A DNA stretch of 64,000 nt from CBDDEC01 sp965226785 (GTDB lineage Bacteria > Chloroflexota > Dehalococcoidia > UBA2979): assembly GCA_965226785.1 (NCBI GenBank), contig CBDDEC010000004.1, positions 930,001-994,000 of the forward strand, in the 5' to 3' direction. The position numbers and the translations under genes were made by a program. Of this stretch, positions 26,243 to 34,004 are shown in pieces; within the stretch, counting starts at the first letter, position 1; each line of letters starts with the position of its first letter. A model generated the notes under the pieces. It made no database searches. It had not been told where the DNA came from and saw nothing but the letters and a program-made list of their open reading frames with translations.

Positions 26243-26432
26243 GGTGCCCTTCCCGGGATCGATCCTCGGCTGGCGCCGCTTCGTGCGGCACGCCGAAGAT
26301 ACACGCCCCCTCTGCGCTCCGCTCACCCATCGTCGCGGGGCCATCGACGCCGGATCGGACGAGTTCGTAACAACCTCTGACGCGCTCGCTGCCACCCTCA
26401 CGGGAGACTGACGGAGCACGCAGGGAGCGCCG

Positions 26433-27173
26433 ATGCCGCGCGTCCACAACCACCCGGCGCCGCTGCTCGCCGCGCTCGTGAGCGCGGTGCTGTTACTCGC
26501 CGCCTGCCAGGCCGCCGCGGCGCCGACGTCCGATGGTCCCGCACCATCCGAGGCGACCCCGACGGACGCGATCGCCGCTCCCTCGTCGCCCACGGCCACG
26601 GCCACCGCGGCCGCCGCCCCGGTTGCCACGGCCACGGCCTCACCGCCGCCAACAGCGATTGCGACCCCGCCACCAACGCCGGTCGCTGCGCCGCCGCCCG
26701 TCGCGACACCGCCATCAACACCCTCGCCGGCCCCCTCATCGACGCCGGCTGTCACGTCCTCGCCGACTCCGACGCCTGCACCTGCGTTCGACCTGGAGGC
26801 CGCCGAGACGCAGATGCTCGCGCTGGTGAACCAGGCTCGCGCTGCCCAAGGGCTCGCACCGCTCGCTCCTGACAACCACCTCAAGTCGATCGCGCGTACG
26901 CACTCAGCCGACATGGCTGCTCGCGACTACTTCGCCCACGTCAACCCCGACGGCTTGAGCCCGATGGACCGCCTGGTCGCCGCCGGGTACGAGTTCACTC
27001 TGATGGGCGAAAACCTGGCGCTCTACTCCTCGACGGTCGGGGCGCACGAGGGCCTCATGGACTCGCCGGGCCACCGCGCCAACATCCTGCGCGAGGGTTT
27101 CGGACGCATCGGCATCGGCATCCACTTCGAGGGCGAATACGAGATCTACTTCACCCAGCTCTTCGCCAACTAG
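26433..27173 (+). CDS. CAP/SCP-domain lipoprotein (YkwD-like)
   Basis: A 246-aa exported lipoprotein. The signal peptide ends in a lipobox (LLAAC, Cys29), followed by about 90 residues of Ala/Pro/Thr-rich linker and a C-terminal CAP domain (about 125-246) with the family motifs HSADMAARDYFAHVNPDG, GENLALYSS and SPGHRANILREGFGRIGIG. CAP domains in bacteria are of uncertain function at the cell surface. The ATG follows AGGGAG. Stands alone in a divergent position to the hydratase. Confidence 0.9.
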   Translation: MPRVHNHPAPLLAALVSAVLLLAACQAAAAPTSDGPAPSEATPTDAIAAPSSPTATATAAAAPVATATASPPPTAIATPPPTPVAAPPPVATPPSTPSPAPSSTPAVTSSPTPTPAPAFDLEAAETQMLALVNQARAAQGLAPLAPDNHLKSIARTHSADMAARDYFAHVNPDGLSPMDRLVAAGYEFTLMGENLALYSSTVGAHEGLMDSPGHRANILREGFGRIGIGIHFEGEYEIYFTQLFAN

Positions 27174-27315
27174 CGCCGACACCCGCAGCCTGCGGTCGAC
27201 CCCACTACCTCGCCATGTGACGCCCGCGCGCCCGATGCACCGATCGTGGTCAGTTCCGAGCGTCCGGACACAGCAGGCGGCGCTAGGCTTGAGGATGCGA
27301 CGAAGGCAGTGGCTG

Positions 27316-28059
27316 ATGGCTCACCGAACCGCGCGAAGGCTCGCCGCGATGCTGTTGTTCCTCCTCACGGCGGCGCTCCTGCTCGCCTCGTGCGACGAGT
27401 TCGACAGCGAGCGGTTCGAAGGCTCAGGCGTTCTCGTCACTCGCACCTTCGACCTCGAGGGCTTCGACCAGGTCTCGGTGAGCAACACGTTCAACGTCGA
27501 AGTCACGCGCAGCGACACCTTCACCGTGGAGGTCACCGCAGACGACAACGTTCTCGAACGCGTTGAGGTTCGCGTCCGTGGATCGACGCTTGAACTACAG
27601 CTCGAATCCGGTCTCTCGCTGCGGAACGCCACACTGGAGGCAGTCATCACCATGCCCGAGCTTGTCTCGGTCGAGGCGAGCGGTGCGTCGCGAGCCAGGT
27701 TCGAGGGCTTCGGCGCGACGGCCCGGTTCGACGCCCGCGCCTCCGGCGCGAGCAGCATCCGAGGCGACATCGAGACCGATGATCTCTCAGCCGATGTCAG
27801 CGGCGCCAGCACCGTCGAGCTTGCAGGCTCGGCGGCCACCGCGGAGCTCGAAGCCTCCGGAGCGAGCGGGCTCGAACTGCGCGCCCTCGAAGTGGCTGTG
27901 GCCGACGTCCGCCTCAGCGGCGCGAGCCGCGCCGACCTGACTGTGACGGACGAACTCGACATCGACGCCAGTGGCGCCTCGCGGGTGAGCTACCGGGGCG
28001 ACCCGAGCATCGGCCGGATCGACCTCTCCGGCGGATCGTCCGTCGACCACGACGAGTAG
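27316..28059 (+). CDS. GIN-domain (DUF2807) lipoprotein
   Basis: About 247 aa. Lipoprotein signal MAHRTARRLAAMLLFLLTAA ending in the lipobox LLASC, then a beta-rich head-GIN domain with a regular repeat: SGAS (or SGGS) recurs seven times about every 15-25 residues from residue 120 on (for example VEASGASRARF, ADVSGASTVEL, VRLSGASRADL), as in a right-handed beta helix. Start chosen at the ATG 27316 behind GAAGG (27302-27306); a longer start at 27295 is possible. Surface or periplasmic location; function unknown for the family. Confidence 0.85.
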   Translation: MAHRTARRLAAMLLFLLTAALLLASCDEFDSERFEGSGVLVTRTFDLEGFDQVSVSNTFNVEVTRSDTFTVEVTADDNVLERVEVRVRGSTLELQLESGLSLRNATLEAVITMPELVSVEASGASRARFEGFGATARFDARASGASSIRGDIETDDLSADVSGASTVELAGSAATAELEASGASGLELRALEVAVADVRLSGASRADLTVTDELDIDASGASRVSYRGDPSIGRIDLSGGSSVDHDE

Positions 28060-28111
28060 CTCATCCCTCGACGGCGCGCGCTGCACACACCCCCTCGAGG
28101 GTTGGCCGCAC

Positions 28112-28143
28112 AAACAAGAACACGGCCGCCGAAGCGGCCGTGT
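28112..28143 (-). terminator. Terminator between convergent genes
   Basis: A perfect ten-base-pair stem (ACACGGCCGC/GCGGCCGTGT, 28120-28129 and 28134-28143) with a CGAA loop. On the minus strand it runs into TTCTTGTTTG, so it should terminate the substrate-binding protein gene that ends at 28274; the plus side is not T-rich. Confidence 0.7.
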
Positions 28144-28273
28144 CCGTTGGGGGAAGCTGCCACAGAAACCTCGTGGGCACGGGAGTTTCTGCAGGGCTTC
28201 GCGCCGGCCCCGGGGCAGCCGCCAAGGCGACCACCCCGATGCCGACGTGCTGTTCCGCATGAGCGGAGCTGGC

Positions 28274-30046
28274 CTATACGTCGAACCAGAAGCCAGGCGC
28301 GGCCTCGGTTCCGAACCCGTAGGAACGAGTCTGGACGATGCCGCGCACCTCCGGCCGGTAAGCGGTCCAACCGGTGCCAGCGCCCGCCTGGGACGGGATG
28401 TAGTACCCCCTGCTCCATGTTCCGGACCTGTGCATCGTAGATGAGCTCGCGCCGTGTCTCCTCGTCGAGTTCGGCGGCCTGCTTGGCCGCGATCTCGTCG
28501 ATGACCGGGTCCGAGATCCGGCTGTGGTTGGCCGGGTCGTCGCCGAACATGCGCGGGAAGTACCCACCCACCTCCGGGAACGGCGTCTCGTAGCCGAAGG
28601 CCACGCCGTTGAACTCGGAGCGGAAGGTCTGCGTGATGTACTTCGACGAGTAGTCCTGGCCCTCAGTCTCGGGGTTCAGGCCTGCCTCGATGAAGTAGTT
28701 GCCCATGGCCTCCGCAATGGAGTTGAACGTCGAACCGTAACGGTTCGTCGTGTACTGCCAGGTGAAGCTCGTGCCCTCCCAGCCATTGGCCGCGAAGATC
28801 TTCTGAGCTTCGTCTGGGTTGTACTCAAAGAACTTGGCGCTCTCACCCTGGCGCGCCGACTTCGGGTCGAGCGACCAGCGCGTGAAGCCGGCGGGAATCA
28901 GGTTGTTCCACGTCTCGATCACATCGAGGCCGGCCTCCTTGAGAGCGGTCACGTTGTAACCGAGGTCCGTCAGGGCGTCTCGGTCGTACGTCATCGAGAG
29001 CGCCTGGCGGAACATCGGGTCCTGCCATGCAGCACCCGGGTTCCGCTCAGGCTTCGAGAAGTAGACGAACGACAGCAAGGCCTGCTGGAGGCCGCGCCAC
29101 TGCACATCGCCCTGCTCATCCTTGAGGCCCAACACGTCGTTCGCGTTGATGCCCGCAGCGGTCGTGTTGGCCGCCTTGAACTGCGACAGTCGGTTCTGGT
29201 ACTCGGGATGATGATCAGGTCGACAGCGTCAGCAAAGGGCTTGCCCTCGACGAACCACTCGGGATTCTTCGAGTACTTGAGCTGAACGGACGGCTCGTAC
29301 TGGTCGAAGACCCACGGGCCGGTGCCGATCATGTCCTGCAGCGGGTCGTACCCACCATCCGCCTCGGTCGGCTGGATGTGCAGCACGTTGGCATCGGCCA
29401 GGAAGTCCTTGAACGTCGCCGAAGGAGCGTTGAGCTCCACGTTCAGCGTGTAATCGTCCACCGCCTCGAACTTGTCGACGTGCGTCGTCATCGAGACGTT
29501 CGGCGACTCCGGAGCAGTGAGTTTGTCCCACGAGAACATGATGTCCGCGGTCGTCAGCTCCTTGCCGTTGACCGGGGCCTTGTTGTGGAACTTGACCCCC
29601 TGCTTGAGCTTGACGGTCCAGTTCTGACCATCGGTCGTCTCCGCGGACTCCGCCACGTCCTCCTCCGGGAGGGCCGCGTTCGGGTTGATGTCCGCGCGAG
29701 CGCCGACCTTGAAGAGACGGCTGTGCGCGTAGAGCGATACCGTCTTCGCCTCGAACGACAGGTTGCCGTAGGCGTCGATCGTCGGCGGGTCACCAGCGCG
29801 CGTGAGCCTCAGCGTGCCACCGCGGGTGATGTTCGCGAACGGGTCAGCGGCCGTCGGCGCCGGGGTAGCTGCGCCACCGCCCGCGTCGGCTGTCGTCGCC
29901 GTCGGGTCAGGCGTGGTGTCGTCGTCGTCATCGTCGTCGCCACAGCCGATCAGGGCTGCGCCCGCGAGGCCGGCGCCAGCGACGCCCGCTCCACGAAGGA
30001 CTCCACGTCGCGAGACACGGGTCTGCCAGTACTTACTGGTGCTCAA
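28274..30046 (-). pseudogene. ABC transporter peptide/solute-binding lipoprotein, two frameshifts
   Basis: Family 5 (DppA/OppA-type) extracellular solute-binding protein, about 590 aa once two shifts are repaired. The start is TTG behind GGAGGA. A Tat-like signal (SRRGVLRG) and lipobox (LIGC) are followed by an acidic Asp tract and Thr/Pro/Ala linker. Frame one runs to IIIP (about 29205), where one base is missing in CTCGGG (29202-29207); the next frame runs to RNMEQG, where the C run at 28406-28410 has one base too many; the original frame then resumes to FWFDV. The shifts cancel. No permease or ATPase is adjacent. Damage may be real or an assembly error. Confidence 0.75.
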
Positions 30047-30056
30047 TCGATCCTCC

Positions 30057-30388
30057 GTCGTTAGTGTGAGCGGCCTGCCTCGACCCTCGTTGACCGGCCC
30101 AATTGGCCGCCAGCCACGCGGAGGTCGCCCGAGGCGCAGACGCTCGTCCCTGCGTTCATGAGACCTTACGTGGGCGAGCTCCTACTCGGATTCGCACGAA
30201 TCTTGGTGAATCTACGCGAATCTCCGGAATCTAGCGTCAGGACCCCCTGGCCAGTCGCGAAGATCGATCCAATGTCGTGAGACCGGGCCTGGCTATGACG
30301 ATCGTTGTGATACTGATGCGACGGTGGTGGCTGGTGGCCTAGAGTCCTCGCCACGCTGCGCACGCGACTGTCCGAGGGGGACGCTGCC
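30057..30388. other. Divergent promoter region with a repeat array
   Basis: 332 bases between the substrate-binding protein gene (minus) and the DinB-like gene (plus). It contains no gene. Its main feature is the phased GAATCT array listed separately; promoters for both genes are expected here but no clear hexamer pair was identified. Confidence 0.5.
30190..30233. repeat. Helically phased GAATCT direct repeats
   Basis: GAATCT occurs at 30199, 30209, 30219 and 30228, spaced 10, 10 and 9 bases, so the copies lie on the same face of the helix. The first copy is also the right arm of a perfect inverted repeat GATTCG-CA-CGAATC (30190-30203). The array lies in the gap between divergent genes and looks like a site for cooperative binding of a regulator, such as an OmpR-type response regulator (inference). 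Confidence 0.55.
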
Positions 30389-30886
30389 ATGGTGACGACG
30401 ATCGATCGCTTCGCGGGGATGCTCGACCTGCTCGCCCACGATGTGCTCCGCAGCCTCGACGGCGTGCCGGACGACCTGCTGAACGCTGAGGTAGATGTGC
30501 CCGAGGCGAATTCGCTGTTTGCGATCGCGACGCACCTGCTGGCGTCATCGAAGGTGTGGACGCTCGTAGCCATCGGCGGCGGGACGTTCGACCGGGACCG
30601 CAACTCCGAGTTTGTGGCGGCCGGGACGGTGGACGATCTGCGCGTCGAGTACGAGGCGTGGCTGGCGGCGATGCACGAGGTGCTCGACGGGATGCCCGAC
30701 AGCGAGCTGGCGCGCGAGACCGGCTACCCGCCGTACCGGGACGATCTGTTCAAGGCGGAGCCAGGCACGGAGTCGATGACGGTCGCGCATGCGCTGGCGC
30801 ACTGCATGGACCACATCGCGATTCACCTCGGCCATATCCAGGTCACCCGCGACGCGCTGCTGGCCGGTCGCGCCGGCGCCGGTTGA
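30389..30886 (+). CDS. DinB-like metalloprotein
   Basis: A 165-aa four-helix DinB/DUF664-type protein. The metal-binding pattern is visible as ATHLLAS near residue 47 and HALAHCMDHIAIHLGHIQ near 133-150, matching the three-His set of the family. DinB-like proteins include bacillithiol- or mycothiol-dependent transferases and stress proteins. Starts at ATG behind GGGGA. Single gene, divergent from the substrate-binding protein; biochemical role open. Confidence 0.75.
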   Translation: MVTTIDRFAGMLDLLAHDVLRSLDGVPDDLLNAEVDVPEANSLFAIATHLLASSKVWTLVAIGGGTFDRDRNSEFVAAGTVDDLRVEYEAWLAAMHEVLDGMPDSELARETGYPPYRDDLFKAEPGTESMTVAHALAHCMDHIAIHLGHIQVTRDALLAGRAGAG

Positions 30887-30930
30887 CACGCCTCCGAGGC
30901 GGTCCGTCCGATCAACCGTAGGGTTGAGCG

Positions 30931-31125
30931 ATGGTGGCGCTGTCCGTGCCATCGAACGGAGAGGCTGTCCACGTGCACGGCATCTGGCGCCACATCGAGA
31001 TCGAGGCGTCGCCCGATGTGGTGTTCGACGCGGTCGTGACCGCCGTTGCGCTGGCGGCGGCCAGACCGTGCCGCGTCACTTCGTGGACGGTCCCCAGGAC
31101 CGCGAGAGCTAGCTCGCTGCTGTGA
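30931..31125 (+). pseudogene. Possible SRPBCC/START-domain remnant
   Basis: A short open stretch contains IEIEASPDVVFDAVV, which resembles the first strand and helix of SRPBCC (polyketide cyclase/START) proteins, but the remainder is not recognisable and the frame ends after 64 codons. Either a decayed fragment or chance. Weakly supported. Confidence 0.25.
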
Positions 31126-31135
31126 GCCGGTGGCC

Positions 31136-31960
31136 TCACTCTGGCGCGATGCCGATGCCCTCGACGTGGATGAACATGAAGAACGCCTCCGGGTCTCGGG
31201 CCCAGGCACGCCAGCCAGCGGCGATACGTTCGAGGTCCGCGCGCTCGGCCAGGCCGTACTCGATCGCCTGGTCTGCGAGCGAGGAGTGGGTGATGCGCTC
31301 CGCCCAGGAGTCGCCCCAGTTACGCACGTCGTCCGGTTCGCGGAAGACCCAGTTCGAGGTGGTGATCGCAATCTCCTCGAAGCCCGCGGCGGCTAGCCAA
31401 GAGGGGATGCGCCGCCCGGCGTTGGCGTCCCCACCGTTGCGCGCAGCGACGGCCGTGTAGAGCGCCCGCCAGTCAGCGATCGCTTCGTAGCGAGGCCATC
31501 CGACCATCGTCTGGTAGTCGGCATCGCGGATGGCGACGATGCCGCCCGGTCTCAAGACGCGGCGCATCTCCTCGAGCGCGGCCACGGGCTCAGCGAGGTG
31601 TTGCAGCACCTGGTGCGCGTAGGTCACATCAAACGAGGCGGCGTCATCGGGCAGCGCATAGACGCTCGCCTCCTCGAACCGGACGTTGGTGACGCCTCGC
31701 TCGCGAGCGATGGCGCGAGCGTCCTCGAGGATCGCCGGTTCGACATCGATGGCGACGACCTCGCCCGGTGCGACGCGAGCGGCGAGGCCGGCCGTGATGG
31801 TCCCCGGTCCGCAACCGACATCGAGCAGGCGCATGCCCGGCCGCAGACGCGGCAGCAGGAAGCCGGCCGCCTCCTCGGCGGTGCGCCGTCGGTGTTGGGC
31901 GACCACAGACTCGTGGTGGCCGTGGACGTATGCGTCGGGTTCTGGTCGGTCGCTTGCCAC
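31136..31960 (-). CDS. Class I SAM-dependent methyltransferase
   Basis: A 274-aa methyltransferase of the UbiE/Methyltransf_11 type. Motif I LLDVGCGPGTITAGLA (about 45-60), acidic motif VVAIDVEP, and motif IV region FDVTYAHQVLQHLAEP are clear, followed by a RPGGIVAIRDADY strand. It transfers methyl from SAM to an unknown small-molecule acceptor in the cytoplasm. Start GTG with no strong ribosome site. Confidence 0.88.
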   Translation of the reverse strand: MASDRPEPDAYVHGHHESVVAQHRRRTAEEAAGFLLPRLRPGMRLLDVGCGPGTITAGLAARVAPGEVVAIDVEPAILEDARAIARERGVTNVRFEEASVYALPDDAASFDVTYAHQVLQHLAEPVAALEEMRRVLRPGGIVAIRDADYQTMVGWPRYEAIADWRALYTAVAARNGGDANAGRRIPSWLAAAGFEEIAITTSNWVFREPDDVRNWGDSWAERITHSSLADQAIEYGLAERADLERIAAGWRAWARDPEAFFMFIHVEGIGIAPE

Positions 31961-32019
31961 AGTGGCTTGATTGTCTCGATCGTCCGAGGCGAGCGCCAGC
32001 GGCGACGCTCGAAGCGACG

Positions 32020-32469
32020 TCAGATGAGCTGAGCGGCGAAGGCGATCGCGACCGCGCCAGCCGACGCGGCGGCGGCAGCGAGCCAGAGCAGCCGCTGCCT
32101 CGAAAACGCCCTCGACGTTTCCGGCGCTTGCGCGGCCCCGTGCCGTTCGATGGCGATCTTCAGGGCCTCGAGGACGGCCTCCGGGCCGCGGTCGCGTGCG
32201 CGGTGGAGGTCGATGCTGACCGCGCGCGAGCGGCGGTGGACGGCGTTCGCCATTTCCATCACGCGACGCTCGGTGGCGGCGCGGGATCGGTCGGCCTCGT
32301 GAAACAGAGCATGGGTGTTGAACGAGCGGGCACGGCGCTGCTTCGTCATCTGCAGATACAAGTCGCGATACTCCACGAGCAGCTCGGCTGGCGGTAGCTG
32401 CTCAAAGTCGACGACGCCTGCCTGCTCGAGACGGTCAAGGCTGGAGAGGATGCTTTGCTGATGCGCCAC
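32020..32469 (-). CDS. Tail-anchored coiled-coil protein, unknown
   Basis: A 149-aa protein I do not recognise. Mostly charged helix (residues 1-120, rich in Arg/Glu/His), then one C-terminal hydrophobic segment RLLWLAAAAASAGAVAIAFA, giving a tail-anchored layout with the bulk in the cytoplasm. I prefer the GTG at 32469, six bases after GGAGGT, to the GTG at 32475, which touches that site. Neighbours do not suggest a role. Confidence 0.6.
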   Translation of the reverse strand: MAHQQSILSSLDRLEQAGVVDFEQLPPAELLVEYRDLYLQMTKQRRARSFNTHALFHEADRSRAATERRVMEMANAVHRRSRAVSIDLHRARDRGPEAVLEALKIAIERHGAAQAPETSRAFSRQRLLWLAAAAASAGAVAIAFAAQLI

Positions 32470-32568
32470 TGACACACCTCCGCTGACTGCGCCGGCGCTG
32501 CCGGGCGCCTGACGTTTGGGGCTCTACTTCCTTCATGCTGACAACAAGCGGAGATGTTTCATAAAGAA

Positions 32569-32598
32569 GCGTCAGATACCGTTTTGGATTCCTGACGC
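32569..32598. promoter_or_regulatory. Inverted repeat upstream of the LLM gene
   Basis: GCGTCAG (32569-32575) and CTGACGC (32592-32598) form a perfect seven-base inverted repeat with a 16-base AT-richer spacer, 58 bases before the start at 32656. Candidate operator for the oxidoreductase gene. Confidence 0.4.
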
Positions 32599-32655
32599 CG
32601 GCTTCGCGCTACGCTCCACGGCAGTTCGAGGGAGCTGCAAGCGGAGAGGGCTGCG

Positions 32656-33591
32656 ATGACTGTTCCAGAGGGCTTCCGCGCCGGGTTCGGGATGCCGCAG
32701 GTGTTCCCCGACGGCCCCGTCGACGTCGAGGAGATTCGACGCGTCGCCGCAGCAGCGGAGGCGCGTGGGTACGACTCACTCTGGACACAGGACCAACTGC
32801 TCGGGCAGGCCAACACGGTGGAGCCGATGGCGCTGCTGTCGTATCTCGCCGCGATCACCTCGACGATCCGCCTGGGCGTCTCTGTGATCGTGCTGCCGAC
32901 CCGCAACCCGGTGCAACTGGCGAAGACCCTGAGCGCGATCGACGTGCTCAGCGGTGGGCGGTTGATCGCCGGGGTCGGCCTCGGTGGCGACTGGGACGCC
33001 AAGGCGTTCGGGATCCCCAACGAGCGGCGGGTCGCGCGCTTCCTCGACGTGCTCGGCGCGGTCGACGCACTCTGGACCCAGCCACGCGCTCAGTTCGAGG
33101 GCGAGTGGCACCGCCTCGACGGTACGCCGATGAACCCGAAGCCAGTGCAGCAGCCACGCCCGCCGGTGATCTTCGGCGCGCGCGCCGAGCCTGCGCTGCG
33201 TCGCGCCGTGCGTCTGGGCGACGGCTGGATGGGCCCCGGCTCCTCGAGCGCCGCCGACTTCGGCGAGCAGGTCGCGACGCTGCGGCGGCTGCTCGAGGAG
33301 GCGAACCGCGACCCCTCCACGTTCCCGATCTCGAAGCGCGTCTACCTTGCCATCGACGACGACGCGGACCGCGCTGAGCGGCGTCTCCGCGAGTGGTTCG
33401 CACACAACTACGGCAACGCCGAGATGGCCACCGAAGTCTCGATCTGGGGACCACCGTCCGAGGTCTCGGAGCGCATCGACGAGCTGATCGACGCCGGCGA
33501 CGACACGCTCCCGGTGCGACAGCTGCTGCTCAACCCGGTGTTCGACTTCGAAGAGCATCTCGACGCGCTTGCGCCGTACGCCGGCGGCTAG
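32656..33591 (+). CDS. LLM-class flavin-dependent oxidoreductase
   Basis: A 311-aa luciferase-like monooxygenase-family protein with the TIM-barrel signatures YDSLWTQDQLLG, IRLGVSVIVLPTRNPVQLAK and LSGGRLIAGVGLGGDWDAKAFG. Members use FMNH2 or F420; substrate and cofactor cannot be settled here. The ATG follows a GGAGAGGG-like stretch. Its stop overlaps the 3' end of the NTF2-like gene on the other strand by four bases. Confidence 0.88.
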   Translation: MTVPEGFRAGFGMPQVFPDGPVDVEEIRRVAAAAEARGYDSLWTQDQLLGQANTVEPMALLSYLAAITSTIRLGVSVIVLPTRNPVQLAKTLSAIDVLSGGRLIAGVGLGGDWDAKAFGIPNERRVARFLDVLGAVDALWTQPRAQFEGEWHRLDGTPMNPKPVQQPRPPVIFGARAEPALRRAVRLGDGWMGPGSSSAADFGEQVATLRRLLEEANRDPSTFPISKRVYLAIDDDADRAERRLREWFAHNYGNAEMATEVSIWGPPSEVSERIDELIDAGDDTLPVRQLLLNPVFDFEEHLDALAPYAGG

Positions 33592-33992
33592 GCCTCGTAG
33601 GGGTAGCCCACCAGTTCGCTCCCCGGCGCGGTCGGATCGAACGTCCAGTACTGCCGGATCTCGGCGATGAGGCCGTCCGCGAACCGGTAGTGCTCGCTGC
33701 CGCGGACGACGAACGCCGCGCCCTCGTGCGTGCCTCGCATCGACCACTCGATGGCGGCGGCGTCGCTCTCGACGATCGCGGCGTCGACGGTCCAGCGTGC
33801 GCCGCGCCACTGCTCGTGGATGCGCGTCCAGAACGCGCCGATCGCATCGCGACCCCGAACGGGAGCGTGGTTGGTGTCGTAGATCGCGGCGTCCGAGGTG
33901 AAGTGGGTGGCCACCGCCTGCGCGTCGCCTGCGGTGCAGGCCGCGAAGTAGGAGCGAATCAGATCGCGCGGATCGGTGGGGAGAGAGGGCAT
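33588..33992 (-). CDS. SnoaL/NTF2-like protein
   Basis: A 134-aa NTF2-fold protein (SnoaL/DUF4440-type) with the pattern DPRDLIRSYFAACTAGDAQA, then HFTSDAAIYDTNHAPVRGRD and a C-terminal beta-sheet. Such proteins are isomerases, cyclases or ligand binders. The gene starts 12 bases after the stop of the upstream fusion gene on the same strand in reverse order of transcription, so they are not a clear operon. Function unassigned. Confidence 0.75.
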   Translation of the reverse strand: MPSLPTDPRDLIRSYFAACTAGDAQAVATHFTSDAAIYDTNHAPVRGRDAIGAFWTRIHEQWRGARWTVDAAIVESDAAAIEWSMRGTHEGAAFVVRGSEHYRFADGLIAEIRQYWTFDPTAPGSELVGYPYEA

Positions 33993-34004
33993 CGCGAGCG
34001 TCGT

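Noticed and set aside
26243..26914. Long upstream extension of the enoyl-CoA hydratase at 25304
   Set aside because: It is low-complexity antisense of the CAP lipoprotein gene; the crotonase domain begins at MSYENIL.
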